Origin: Bubalus kerabau
Lineage: Eukaryota > Chordata > Mammalia > Artiodactyla > Bovidae
Reading direction: 5' to 3'
Length of the DNA: 64,000 nucleotides
NCBI RefSeq assembly: GCF_029407905.1
Contig: NC_073627.1
Span: forward strand, 161,205,697-161,269,696
Below are positions 1 to 11,106 of this stretch, one piece after another. Both the position numbers and the translations under genes were made by a program. Below the pieces are notes generated by a model that had not been told where the DNA came from, ran no database searches, and saw only the letters and a program-made list of their open reading frames with translations. Each line of letters begins with the position of its first letter. The first letter of the stretch is position 1.

Positions 1-562
1 GAACTGCTGCTGCTGCTGCTGCTAAGTCGCTTCAATGGTGTCCGACTCTGTGCAACCCCATAGACGGCAGCCCACCAGGCCCCGCCTTCCCTGGGATTCT
101 CCAGGCAAGAACACTGGAGTGGGTTGCCATTTCCATTTCCAATGCATGAAAGTGAAAAGTGAAAGTGAAGTCGCTCATTCGGGTCCGACTCTTAGCGACC
201 GCATGGACTGCAGCTCACCAGGCTCCTCCATCCATGGGATTTTCCAGGCAAGAACACGGGAGTGGGTTGCCATTTCCTCCTCCAATGCATGAAAGTGAAA
301 GGGAAGTCGCTCAGTCATGTCCGACTCTCTGTGACCCCATAGACTGCAGCCCGCCAGGCTCCTCTGTCCCTGGGATTCTCCAGGCAAGAACACTGGAGTG
401 GGTTGCCATTTCCTCCTCCAATGCATGAAAGTGAAAAGTGAAAGTGAAATCACTCAGTTGTGCCCGACTCTCAGCGACCCCATGGATTGCAGCCTACCAG
501 GCTCCTCCATCCATGGGATTTTCCAGGCAAGAGTACTGGAGTGGGTGCCATTGCCTTCTTGT
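1..562 (-). repeat. Bov-A SINE array of four monomers (two Bov-A2 dimers head to tail)
   Basis: The minus strand carries four Bov-A monomers, starting in plus coordinates at about 1, 142, 285 and 421. The left end shows the CTG run that is the complement of the (AGC)n tail of Bov-A2. Monomers 1 and 3 share the CCATAGAC form, and monomers 2 and 4 share the CCATGGATT or CCATGGACT form with a GGGATTTTCCAGG block. The order is therefore two dimers in tandem, joined through the ATGCATGAAAGTGAAA linker with no AGC tail between them. A normal Bov-A2 is one dimer of about 280 bp. The element may continue to the left of the window. Confidence 0.9.
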
Positions 563-718
563 GTGTGGGTTTTTCATTGCAGTGGCCTCTCTTGTTGCAG
601 AGCATGAACTTAGGGCTTAGTTGCCCTGCAGCATGTGTGATCTTCCTGGACTAGGGATCAAACCAGTGTCTCCTGCATTGGCAGGTGAATTCTTGACCAC
701 TGAGCCGCCAAGGAAGCC
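563..718 (-). repeat. CHR-type tRNA-derived SINE fragment
   Basis: Reading the minus strand from 718, the sequence starts GGGCTTCCTTGGCGGCTCAG, followed by a tRNA-like B-box region (GGTTTGATCCC) and then the CHR body, ending in the complement of TTTTTCATTGCAGTGGCC. This is the cetartiodactyl CHR SINE. It directly abuts the Bov-A array. Confidence 0.75.
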
Positions 719-1660
719 CTTAAGTTTTAATATATGGTTTGTGACTAATTTAATGAGGAATATCAACATAGTGAGATATATACATGAAATTTTTTTAATT
801 CTTGGTTTAAGTCATGATAAGCTGATTCTCCCATTCCCATCCTTTGTTGACAAATTGGACAGAATTCATGCCACTTTTAATTATTAATATGTGGCCTAGT
901 TATATGTTTATTAGGCAATTCTAGTTAAAATTTGCTGGTAAGAAGAATAAAATACATCAAGTCAAATAACCATTGTGCAAAAGTGACAGGAAATGTCAAC
1001 ATAAAAGAATCTTTTATAAGCAAAATGCATGCAAAATGATTGAAAAAAAAATAGTACTAAGTATGTTTTAGCTTACTGTATGAACCTAAGAGGTGTATCC
1101 ACAAAAGAGAATATTTTTGAGGAAAAAAATGCAGAATAATTTAAAATAAATAGGTGTTTATTATCTTCACATTAGATTCAGAAACGAGGAAGAATTGCAA
1201 CCCTTAGAATTGATGGAAGTCTGGGACCTGGAGCCCACCAACACTAAGGATTTGCTTCCCTCTTGACTCTGTGACTGTAAAGGAGTACCAGCAGTGCTGC
1301 TTGAACCGTTAGCAAAGCCTGAGAAATTTGTGACTTTGGGAAGGAAGTACATTCCTTGGAAATAGAGAGGCACACTCAGCTCTGGGCAGAAATAGCACCG
1401 ACTGGTCTCAGTGGAACGAACAGAACTTAGCCAAAGAGAATAGAAAATATGTCTGTAATGAAGCAAATAATTGAATGGATATGGCTGGGGAATTGGAGGA
1501 AAGAGGACTTATGGGTCTGAACTCTGCCTCTCTGACTTCTCTGTTCCTAACCTAATGTAGCTCCTTTTCCAGGAGCTGAAGGAAAGGCTGAAGTGGCAAT
1601 CCATCGTCCACAGTATGCAGGTAACTCTAAGATGTTAAAGGGAAGTCTAAGAAGATTAAG
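719..1660. other. AT-rich unique DNA; one weak minus-strand ORF at 1167-1466
   Basis: I recognise no repeat or gene here. A 99-codon minus-strand frame (1167-1466) has a plausible splice acceptor just inside its start (reading TTTGCTTCATTACAG on the minus strand) and AATAAA a few bases after its stop. Its serine-rich product resembles nothing I know, so I do not call a gene. Confidence 0.4.
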
Positions 1661-1663
1661 AGT

Positions 1664-1873
1664 TTCCCTGGTGGCTCAGTGGTAAAGAATCTGCCTGCCA
1701 AGTTAGAGACATGAGTTTGGTCCCTAGGATGGGAAGATCCTTTGGAGAAGGAAATAGCAACCCACTCCATATTCTTGCCTGGGAAATCCCATGGACAGAG
1801 GAGCCTGGCTGGCTACAGCCCATGGGGTCACAGGGTCAGACACAACTTAGCAACTAAACAGCAACAACAACAG
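1664..1873 (+). repeat. Bov-tA SINE
   Basis: This is a tRNA-derived head (TTTCCCTGGTGGCTCAGTGG) followed by the Bov-A-type body (GGAGAAGGAAATAGCAACCC, then GGGGTCACAGGGTCAGACAC) and a CAACAACAACA tail. The order fits a complete Bov-tA in sense orientation. No clear target-site duplication was found. Confidence 0.88.
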
Positions 1874-3008
1874 GAAGTATAAAGTTTAGTCTAAGCAGTC
1901 TAAAGCTTGCTGAATTCTTACACACATTGAGGAGGTCATACAAGGGTGGAGTTCACTCACTCCCATGTTTTTCATGAATTTCTCACTCTCCTTCTATCCA
2001 TTTTCTTAGCAACACATCCTTTCACACTATTTATGATGCTGCAGAGATGAAGCCCAATTGAAATGTGGGTCCATGCGTGGGTTGGAGTTGCTGTTAGTAC
2101 ACTCAGAGCAAGTGTGATAAATAGATTCCGTGTTTCCCTAGGTGCCTTTCTATGTAAATTGATGACTGCTGCCCTGGGGAATGAGCAGGGCCTGCAGACA
2201 TGAAGAGATATTAGTTTAAGTGTGACAAGGCCATAATCTGTAACGAAGAACATCCATCACTGTCACACAAGAGAATCACAGTGCTGGGAAGACCCTCTCT
2301 GCTTGAAAAAGGTCTCCCACTCCATGGCTGACAGTTCAGGGCTCCTTAGCTCTACTGCACTTGTTCTCGCCAAAAAAGCTCTTTTATTCAAATTTGACAA
2401 ACTAATTACTGCTACCATTTGGCTTTGAATGACTCAATTATGGCTGCAGTCACTTGGTTTAGTAATTACTAAAATTATGGTTTGGGCCCAAGTCCAGTTC
2501 TGTCTTTCCCCTCTTCCCTATGGAAGCAAGGAGAGGTATTTTTACAGGAAAATAGATGGTAATTCAGGAGCCAGGTTGTAACAATTCATTTTAAATGACC
2601 TCAGTCAATGGGAAAATAAAACTGAACAGCCTGGTTTGAGAAGAGGGCTAAATTTTTTCTTGCTCTTTAAGAAAGCTGGCACCCTGAAATTATAGGTTTG
2701 GTTTCCATGGATAATTCTGGTCTATTTGTAAATAAAGCAAAACTATTTTTTTCCTTTTGCTTTTGTTCTTATGCTAGACTTTTTAGAATTTGTTATTAAC
2801 TATTAGTTAATACATGGCATTTTGGTTAACTAGAGCAAAGATGCTAAGTTCTTAATATGCCCTTCCAAGGTTTTGGAGAGAGGAAAGCCTTGGGAAGGCA
2901 TACAAATCTTAATGATTCTGAGGGCACAATTTTCCTTGATTTGGAAGCTTTATCAGAGTTTTATTGCTGAATTCACTGAGTATACAGAAGAAAATGTTTT
3001 GTCAACTA
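1874..3008. other. Unique intergenic DNA
   Basis: No gene or repeat was recognised. The 93-codon minus-strand frame at 1972-2253 and the 126-codon plus-strand frame at 2873-3253 (which runs into BovB) have no family resemblance I can support. Confidence 0.4.
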
Positions 3009-3017
3009 AAGAACATT

Positions 3018-4000
3018 CAGTTCAGTTCAGTCGCTCAGTCGTGTCTGACTCTTTGCGACCCCATGAATTGCAGCACACCAGGCCTCCCTGTCCATCACCA
3101 ACTCCCAGAGTTCACACGAAACCCATCGAGTCGGTGATGCCATCCAGCCATCTTATCCTCTGTCATCCCCTTCTCCTCCTGCCCCCAATCCCTCCCAGCA
3201 TCAGAGTCTTTTCCAATGAGTCAACTCTTCGCATGAGGTGGCCAAAGTACTAGAGTTTCAGCTTTAGCATCATTCCTTCCAAAGAACATCCAGGATTGAT
3301 CTCCTTTAGAATGGACTGGTTAGATCTCCTTGCAGTCCAAGGGACTCTCAAGAGTCTTCTCCAATACCACAGTTCAAAAGCATCAATTCTTCGGTGCTCA
3401 GCTTTCTTCACAGTACAACACTCACATCCATACATGACTACTGGAAAAACCATAGCCTCGTCTAGATGGACCTTTGTTGGCAAAGTAATGTCTCTGCTTT
3501 TCAATATGCTATCTAGGTTGGTCATAACTTTCCTTCCAAGGAGTAAGTGTCTTTTAATTTCATGGCTGCAGTCACCATCTGCAGTGATTTTGGAGCCCCA
3601 AAAAATAAAGTCTGACATTGTTTCCACTGTTTCCCCATCTATTTCTCATGAAGTGATGGGACCAGATGCCATGATCTTTGTTTTCTGAATGTTGAGCTTT
3701 AAGCCAACTTTTTCACTCTCGACTTTCACTTTCATCAAGAGGCTTTTTAGTTCCTCTTCACTTTCTGCCATAAGGGTGGTGTCATCTGCATATCTGAGGT
3801 TATTGATATTTCTCCTGGCAATCTTGATTCCAGCTTGTGTTTCTTCCAGCCCAGCGTTTTTCATGATGTACTCTGCATAGAAGTTAAATAAGCAGGGTGA
3901 CAATATACAGCCTTGATGTACTCCTTTTCCTATTTGGAACAAGTCTGTTGTTCCATGTCCAGTTCTAACTGTTGCTTCCTGACCTGCATATAGGTTTCTC
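3018..4000 (-). mobile_element. BovB LINE, 3' fragment (about 1 kb)
   Basis: The plus strand reads the complement of the BovB 3' end (CAGTTCAGTTCAGTCGCTCAG) at the left edge. The minus strand then encodes C-terminal BovB reverse transcriptase pieces in broken frames, including LNIQKTKIMAS and the palm motif LRYADDTTLMAES. A perfect 9-bp target-site duplication AAGAACATT lies at 3009-3017 and 4001-4009. This marks an independent 5'-truncated insertion, placed just upstream of an older BovB in opposite orientation. It is non-coding because frames are broken and the N-terminal endonuclease is missing. Confidence 0.92.
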
Positions 4001-4039
4001 AAGAACATTAGACAGTATCAAATTATGGCTCGGTTTATA

Positions 4040-4822
4040 TATCACAGATATGCAGTTGACACCACCCTTATGGCAGAAAGCAAAGAGGAACTGAACAGCC
4101 TCATGATGAAAGAGGAGAGTGAAAAAGCTGGCTTAAAACTCAACATTCAAAAAACTAAGATCATGGAATCCAGTTCCATCACTTCATGGCAAATAGATGG
4201 GTAAACAATGGGTAAACTGACAGACTATTTTCTTGGACTCCAAAATCACTGCAGATGGTGACTGCGCCATGAAATTAAAAGACGCTTGATCCTTAGAAGA
4301 AAAGCTATGAGCAACCTAGACAGCATATTAAAAAGCAGAGACAATACTTTGCTGACAAAGGTCCGTATAGTCAAAGCTATGGTTTTCCCAGTAGTCATGT
4401 ATGGATGTGAGAGTTGGGCCATAAAGAAAGCTGAGTGCCTAAGAATTGATGCTTTTGAACTGTGGTGTTGGAGAAGACTCTTGAGAGTCCCTTGGACTGC
4501 AAGGAGATCCACCCAGTCCATTCTGAAGGAGATCAGCCCTGGGATTTCTTTGGAAGGACTGATGCTAAAGCTGAAACTCCAATACTTTGGCCGCCTCATG
4601 CGAAGAGTTGACTCATTGGAAAAGACTCTGATGCTGGGAGGGATTGGGGGCAGGAGGAGAAGGGGATGACAGAGGATGAGATAATTGCAAGGCATTACTG
4701 ATTCAACGGAGATGAGTTTGAGCAAGCTCTGGGAGTTAGTGGTGGACAAGGAAGCCTGTTGTGTTGCAGTCCATGGGGTCGCAAATAGTCAGACATGTCT
4801 GAGTGACTGAACTGACTGATGG
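4040..4822 (+). mobile_element. BovB LINE, 3' fragment
   Basis: The plus strand encodes degraded BovB polymerase sequence from just after the palm motif (a decayed YADD, read as YAVDTTLMAES) through the C-terminal block RRIDAFELW-like and on to the terminal GACTGAACTGACTGA. Frame shifts and stops break it. It is more diverged than its neighbour at 3018-4000. Together they form an inverted pair with both 3' ends facing outwards. Confidence 0.9.
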
Positions 4823-4974
4823 CTTTGTTTTATTTGCCCTGTGTAACCTTGGTTAACTCAATTTAAGTAGTGTTCTTTCATTTCTAAATAAGACTAATGT
4901 GAGATTCGTCCCTCAGGGCACGTTTATGAGAATAAAATGAAGTACCGAAAAGAAACAAAAACCAAATGCAACAA
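4823..4974. other. Short unassigned spacer
   Basis: This stretch lies between BovB and an old L1 and shows no recognised feature. The last part may belong to the L1. Confidence 0.3.
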
Positions 4975-5212
4975 AAAGCAAACAGTTAAAAACATGATAG
5001 ACACTAAAGCCACCATATCAATAATCATTCTACATGTGAAGGATCTAAATATACCAATAAAAGACAAAGAGTGTCAGAATGGATATAAAAATAAGACCTG
5101 ACTATATGTTGTCTACAAAAAAATCCACTTTAAATATTAAGACTTGGATTAAAAATAAAGCAATGATACATCATGCTAACATTAATTAAGAGAAAGCTGA
5201 AGTTGCTATAGT

Positions 5213-5270
5213 TGTCTATGGGGTCGCACAGAGTCGGACACGACTGAAGTGACTTAGCAGTAGCAGTATA
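5213..5270 (+). repeat. Bov-A2 SINE 3' fragment
   Basis: This 58-bp piece reads TCTATGGGGTCGCACAGAG, then CGACTGAAGTGACTTAGCAG with a short AGT/AGC tail. It is the sense 3' end of Bov-A2, inserted in the old L1. Confidence 0.75.
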
Positions 5271-5627
5271 CAATGATAAATGGGTCAGTTCTCTGAGAAC
5301 ACATGCAGCTAACAGTACATCAAAAGACATGAAGCAAAAACTGATAGAAACGCAAGGAAAAAGGCAAATGCACAATTATAGGTAGAGACTTCAATACCAC
5401 CTCTCTTTCAGTAATTGATAGATCAAACAGGCAGAAAATCAGTAAAAATATAGTTTACCTGAACCACACTATCAGTCAACTTGATCTAATTGACATTTTA
5501 GAACACTCCATTTGACAGCAGCAGAATACACATTCTTCTCAAGTTCACATTTAACATTCACCAAGGTAGATTGCATTCTGGCTAATAAAACATATCTTAA
5601 CATGTATATTATCATATGTGAAATAGA

Positions 5628-5846
5628 TCGCCAGTCCAGGTTCGATGCATGAGACAGGGTGCTCAGGGCTGGTGCACTGGGATGACCCTGAGGGATGGGA
5701 TGGGGAGGAAGGTGGCAGGAGGGTTCAGGATGAGGAACATATGTACACCCATGGCTGATTCATGTCAATGTATGGCAAAGACCACTACAATATTGTGAAG
5801 TAATTAGCCTCCAATTAAAATAAATAAATTTTTAAAAAATTTAAAA
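5628..5846 (+). mobile_element. Ruminant L1 (L1_BT type) 3' end, 5'-truncated
   Basis: The sequence runs from GGTTCGATGCATGAGACAGG to the ruminant L1 end CAATATTGTGAAGTAATTAG followed by an A-rich tail. It lies inside the old L1. A candidate 7-bp target-site duplication AAATAGA is at 5621-5627 and 5847-5853, though the right copy overlaps the A-rich tail. Confidence 0.8.
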
Positions 5847-5966
5847 AAATAGAAAGCATTTTAAGTATGCTGTTAGACCACAGTGAAATTAAACTAGAAA
5901 TCAATAACAGAAAGATAGTTGGAAAATCTCTAAATACATGGAGAATGAAGGCCCATAAGGAACAAA

Positions 5967-7291
5967 GACTGGAATGAAGAATTCACTTGGAATCTGGAGT
6001 CAATGTTTTCCTTTGTGTGTTTGTGAAGGGGTCATTTTGGCAAGAGAAGCTCTGTTCATTTTTTAGGTATAAAGATTAAGATACAAAGGTTGGAATGAGA
6101 TCTCATTACTCTGCCTGATAATTAAGTTAGTGTGAATTCTCTTGTGTCCCCTTGCAGAAGCTGACCTTGTCCACAAATTCGTCAATCATCATTTGTAGAT
6201 TCTGTATTTGTTATCTTTGTCTACTCCCTAAAGTTTATTTGTAACCCTAAAATCAGTGCTCCTGGTGTTTTCATGTCATTCATGGGCATGGCAGAAAGGC
6301 AAAGAATTTGAGTCACTCAGCTCACATATTCCCAGCTGAGGTCAAACAAAATGACATTCTGCCTTCTTGTTTCAGCTTTCACACCATAAACAAGGTTATT
6401 TTCATGTTTAATGCATATTTTCCTTTTTTTTTTTTGGTGATTTTGTCATTTAGATTGACCTCCATGTATAATACTCAAATGCTGGCTAGTTTTCCTAACT
6501 GCAAGAAAACTGTGATGTGCTTTATGGAGAAAATAAATGTGTTAGATGAGCTTCATTCAGGCTAGGAGGCTATTGGCTGAGGCTATTGGCTGAGAGTTTA
6601 CTGTTAATGACTCAGTAATATATATTAAGATGTCTTTAAACAAACACAAGTAAAACAAAGTTATATGTATCATTCCGTGGATATAAATGTGACCAGAGGC
6701 TCCGTGGAATCTAATCCTGTTCCCCTAGGAGCACTGGTTCAAAGTTAACCAATTCAGTGATTGTGAGGACTTTATAGGATGCAACTATCTTGAATAACAA
6801 AAACTGTCTATAAATACAATTGTTGACACCTACTGGACTGTGTTGATCAGTACAGAAAATTTATTTGGCAAATATAGACTCCTTCCTATATGCCAAACTT
6901 ATTCTAAGTTATGAGGAAACATTTGTATATAAACCAAAGATTTCATCTATTTTCCCTCATGAAGCTTATAGTAATGTCAGAGAGGAGACAGACTCATGAA
7001 TGTGTAATATGCAGATAATGGTAAATGCTATGAAGAAAACGTCCATGCTGTGATGTATAAAATAGATGAAACTCAGAGAATTTAATTAAGCTGCTTATGA
7101 AAGACAAATTCAAATGAAAAGAGTCAAAATTCAAACTCAGAATTCTGGCTTTGAAACCCATGCTCTTTCAGCTTATTTAATACTTGATTCTTCTCATGAA
7201 TGTATATACTATAGCTTCTTGGTAGGGGAATTGCTTCTAGAACTAGTGAGGAAAATCTTATCTCAAAACACAATAACTGTAGATTGTACAG
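5967..7291. other. Unique AT-rich DNA
   Basis: No gene, exon pair or known repeat was recognised. The short frames at 6308-6565 and 7114-7341 are AT-driven and resemble no protein family I know. Confidence 0.4.
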
Positions 7292-7484
7292 CAGTTGTTC
7301 TCAACACAGGGGGCAATATTGCCTCCCTAGAGGACATGTAACAATATCTTGAGACATTTATTATTGTCATACTTGGTGTGGGGGATACTGACATCTATTG
7401 AATGGAGACCAGGGATGGTACTTAATATTCTACAAAGTAGAGCAAAGAACTGTCTGGCCCTAATGTACTGAGATAGAAACTCTG
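7292..7484 (+). mobile_element. MER5A (non-autonomous hAT-Charlie DNA transposon)
   Basis: The start CAGTTGTTCTCAACACAGGG, the core GAGACATTTATTATTGTCAT and the end near AGAAACTCTG match MER5A at the expected length of about 190 bp. The flank CTCTAGAG just after the end fits the NTCTAGAN target preference of hAT elements; the left flank TTGTACAG matches it at five of eight bases. Confidence 0.8.
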
Positions 7485-8739
7485 CTCTAGAGCCATGGAA
7501 CATGATTAAAAAAAAAAAGACCAAAATAGAAAATCAAGGCTTCCAAGTAGTTGGTTCAGAACTTAAATAAGAAAATAAAGGATCTGATCTCTTGGCTACT
7601 GATACATCAGATTAATTGTTCAGCATCATACTGCCATTGTCAATTTATTATCTTCTTGACTCTAAACTTCTCTCACTTTGGATGCCAACGCACCCCTTTC
7701 CCGACCACTTCTTCCTTTCTAAACTTCTTCGGAATTTTGAGTATTTAGGAACCAAGGGAGTGAAAATAAGAAAAGGAAAGGAAGAAATTGATGACCAAAA
7801 AAAAAAAAAAAAATGGACAGACTAATACAAAGCATCCAGAAGAGACACCTGAATGGCCTTTTCTTATGTTTCTGATTCTTCCCTTCTTCCCTCTAATCCT
7901 TCAAGTTCTCCTCCTCTTCAACAAACATTTATCAAGTATTTTCACCATGGAGACACAGTGTACAGATGAGAGTGTCTCCTGAGAGCACTTTATTACTAAT
8001 AAGCATTGTTTTTCACAAAGTACTTTTTGCATCTATTCTAAGTCTTTCTATAAGCCTTATTTCACAGACGATTAAGCCGTGACTGGGAGCATATGTGAGC
8101 AGTAGAATAAGAACCCATGTCTGTACTGTTCTTTCCTCTATATAGGGCTGACAGAGTTTTGAACGTTATAGGGAATGTGGTTCTATATTACCCTACAGTT
8201 ACAAGGATATCAAAAAATGGTGTCTATTTTGAATTATAAAGTCATGCAAAACACATTTTTAAAATAAAAGTAATGCACTGTCTTAGGAATTTGCAACGAA
8301 ACCTACTCAAAAACACTAAAATGGCTATTCCATTAAACTGCTACTAGATGCTAAGCACAAAGGTGCTTATCTAATTCTCCAAAATAGCTCATGAGCTAAA
8401 TTGGTTTCACCTGCATCTAAGAGCAGTCCAAGAGCCTGAGTAAGCATGACCAAACTCAAAAACAGAATAACAGCAAGGATAGCCCCCCCAAAAAAGAGAA
8501 AAAAACATTTATTTTCAATGACTTCCCAACTGTGTTGTCTGTATTAACTGGTATTTAGCTATGGATGAATAAATGTTTTGAAAAATATGACAACTTTTCA
8601 TTTTGAACCAAAAAGCTGGTACACAGACAATCAAGATGTTGATTAATCACACTGCACACATGCTAACAAGTTTATTCAGCTCTTGCATTTGAAGAAAAAT
8701 TGACAACTTCCTGACTAAATAATTTAAATCTAAATATTA
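7485..8739. other. Unique DNA with an A tract and a weak MIR trace
   Basis: A run of A lies near 7797-7813. A diverged minus-strand MIR is possible at about 8045-8145 (TTATTTCACAGACGATTAAG, then AGAACCCATGTCTGTAC). No gene was recognised. The short frames between 7551 and 7982 overlap low-complexity sequence. Confidence 0.4.
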
Positions 8740-8746
8740 CTATTAG

Positions 8747-8956
8747 GCGCTTCCATGGTGGCTCAGTCAGTAAAGAATCTTCCTACAATGCAGGAGACCT
8801 GCGTTCAATCCCTGGGTCAGTGAGATCCCCTGGAGAAGGGAATGGCAACCCACTCCAGTGTTCTTGCCTGGAGAAGTCTATGGAGAGAGGAGCCTGAAGG
8901 GCTATAGTCCACAGAGTGGCAAAGGGTTGGACACGAATGAGTGACTAACACTAATG
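8747..8956 (+). repeat. Bov-tA SINE
   Basis: Complete tRNA head plus Bov-A body. It is flanked by the 7-bp duplication CTATTAG at 8740-8746 and 8957-8963. Confidence 0.9.
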
Positions 8957-9154
8957 CTATTAGACTAACGACTGTTCTTCAGGGAGTTCTTTCATTAGGG
9001 AAACCCATATTCTACCTTGTGTCCTGCTTTATTCTGATTCAGACCACACATTACAGTGTTAGGTTTGATCAGCCTGTTGAAAAATTAAAGCATTCTGGCA
9101 ACCTATAAGTCAAAAGGACATGGATTCTATCTTAAAAAGGATTTGTATCTTAAA

Positions 9155-9188
9155 GTCACTCCAGACACTGCTGGGTGTCTGGAGTGAC
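9155..9188. repeat. Perfect 14-bp inverted repeat (hairpin)
   Basis: The arms are GTCACTCCAGACAC (9155-9168) and GTGTCTGGAGTGAC (9175-9188), with loop TGCTGG. All 14 pairs are Watson-Crick. No transposon termini are recognised here. Confidence 0.9.
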
Positions 9189-9196
9189 ATAAGATA

Positions 9197-9248
9197 ACAT
9201 AAGATACCAAGTTTTGTGGAAAACATAAGATACCAAGTTTTATGGAAA
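9197..9248. repeat. 26-bp tandem duplication
   Basis: The unit begins ACATAAGATACCAAGTTTT. The two copies differ at one position (G/A). Confidence 0.9.
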
Positions 9249-10184
9249 ACTTGGAGCAGTTTCTTTTTCTCCAAACCACAGCAGAACTAGCCTTGTGTTC
9301 TAAATTCTATCTCTAAGGCCAACAAAACAGAAGTAATCCCCTTCAACCAAATTAATCCTGTGGTTAAGGTTCATATGAGCGTGGAGACTTTAAGATCGTC
9401 TAGGAGGTAAATCTGCTAAATAATGTAATTTGTTTCTGTCGTCTTTGCTTTTCAAGATGAATGATGACTTAATGAGAGCGTTACTTCTGGAAAGGAGAGC
9501 TTGAAACCATCTGTGAGAGAAGGGATGAAATTCATGTACATCCAGCAAGCTAATTTTATTTTCAGATTCTGTTAGGAATCAAATTTGCTCTCTATTGTTT
9601 TTGTGGACTCAGACTTATTATGATGGCTATTTCTTGTTAGTGACTTTTGACTGTGAATTTGGAGGAAATTTGTCATGAAACTTAGGTTTATAATGTTCCT
9701 CCAGGAAGAATGTGTGTTTGCCTCTGCCAGTTGCCTGTGGTTACTATCAACCTCTAAATAAATTACCTTTTTGAGGTTTTTAGGAAAACGCTGCTTGAAT
9801 TTAGTCTGCAGACATACTTGTTTCTGGTTACAAAATCTCAGCTAAGATTTCCTGCTGTCTGTGTGTGGGGTGATTATTTTTCTAAATTACCTTTTCAGTA
9901 AGAATGTAAACATTTGTGTACACAGCTTTATGCAGAGGTTTTCCATTATACATTCAAACTTTGGCAGAGTCTGTTCTTTCTCTCCTGTCATCTGCAACTC
10001 TTGGTTAGTCTCTAACTGAAGATCAAGGATATCAGTTCTGAGCAACTTGTGGTATCAGAGCTCACTTCCCTCTCTGGATTTCTACTTTTATTTATGGATT
10101 GATTTGGCCTCTAAGAATTTTACTCATTACCTCTTAAGTTGAGATATATTTACCTATATTTACTTATAGCTAGTATTATTTTGT

Positions 10185-10461
10185 TGGAGAAGGCAATTGC
10201 ACCCCACTCCAATACTCTTGCCTGGAAAATCCCATGGACAGAGGAGCCTGGTGGGCTGCAGTCCATGGGGTCACTAAGAGTTGAACACGAATGAGCGACT
10301 TCATTTTCACTTTTCACTTTCATGCATTGGAGAAGGAAATGGCAACCCACTCCAGTGTTCTTGCCTGGAGAATCCCAGGGATGGGGAGCCTGGTGGGCTG
10401 CCGTCTCTGGGGTCGCACCGAGTTGGACACGACTGAAGCGACTTAGCAGCAGCAGCAGTAT
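10185..10461 (+). repeat. Bov-A2 SINE (complete dimer)
   Basis: Two Bov-A monomers (about 10185-10325 and 10326-10461) are joined by the CACTTTCATGCATTGGAGAAG linker and end in an AGCAGCAGCAG tail. This is the standard dimer form, useful for comparison with the tetramer at the window start. Confidence 0.92.
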
Positions 10462-11106
10462 TGTTACTCCTAGTGGGAATGTGTCCCACTAGGACAAGGT
10501 GTCTAGTTCACAATATTGCCAGAAATTAGTGATTACTCTTTAAGATTTTTATAATAGCTTCTCATTCTTCTATATAAGCTTTTTCATTTAACAATATATT
10601 AATCTATTTTCACATATTAATATGTATAGATTTGCCTGTTTTATTGGAATGGTGACATAATATTAAATATTATAGATAAACCATCATTTATTTAATAAGT
10701 TCCCTACTAATGGATGTCAATTGTTTTCAGGGTTTTTTTTGTTGTTGTTGTTATTAGAAAAATCCATGTATATATGTTTGTAGACTTGTATATATAGATT
10801 AAAACTATAGAGTTAGAATTGATGGGTTAAAAGATGTGATACTTAAATTTTGATGTTTATTTCTGATTTGCTTTTCAGAGTTTGCAAAACTAAGAGAGAC
10901 AGTGTGCCTGAATTCTCATTGCCTTGTCTATGTTGGGTTTTATTGACAGTGTTATTTATTAATTTGAGGAAATAGTTTGTTTCTTAACTTTATCCCAGAA
11001 TTTATTCCATGGAGACAAAATATATTACAGAAATATGCGTGGAATGGTTTTAATAGATATTTTTCATGCCAGATGAGGAACTGATTTGAACCAATTTTTC
11101 TCACAT
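10462..11106. other. AT-rich upstream flank of TOPORSL
   Basis: No CpG-rich promoter or repeat was recognised. In the TOPORSL frame a TGA at 11074 closes the frame upstream of the coding start. A plausible 3' splice site lies at 10997-10998. Confidence 0.4.
10978..10998 (+). promoter_or_regulatory. Candidate splice acceptor for the TOPORSL coding exon
   Basis: The pyrimidine-rich run TTTCTTAACTTTATCCCAG ends with AG at 10997-10998, 108 bp before the first ATG of the TOPORSL frame. This would place a short 5' UTR at the start of a large final coding exon. It is inferred from sequence pattern only; no upstream exon was identified. Confidence 0.35.

Larger units (their letters stand above)
4975..5966 (+). 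mobile_element. Old mammalian L1 (ORF2 endonuclease region), broken by two younger insertions
   Basis: Segments 4975-5209, 5272-5620 and 5854-5966 match in order the 5' part of ORF2 in old L1 elements. Examples are CCAATAAAAGACAAAGAGTG, then CAGCAGAATACACATTCTTC, then ACTAGAAATCAATAACAGAA. The L1 is split by a Bov-A2 fragment and by a young L1 3' end. Many stops are present, so it encodes nothing now. Confidence 0.8.
8957..10184. other. Unique DNA with a perfect hairpin and a 26-bp tandem duplication
   Basis: No gene or repeat family was recognised. A perfect 14-bp inverted repeat with a 6-base loop lies at 9155-9188. Immediately after it a 26-bp unit occurs twice (9197-9222 and 9223-9248) with one mismatch. 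Confidence 0.5.

Noticed and set aside
1..620. Overlapping 60-99 codon frames at the window start
   Set aside because: They translate the Bov-A SINE in several frames; the same peptides recur at every Bov-A copy.
9197..9248. Tandem 26-bp units as a CRISPR-like array
   Set aside because: Two direct copies with no spacers in a mammalian genome; a simple tandem duplication.
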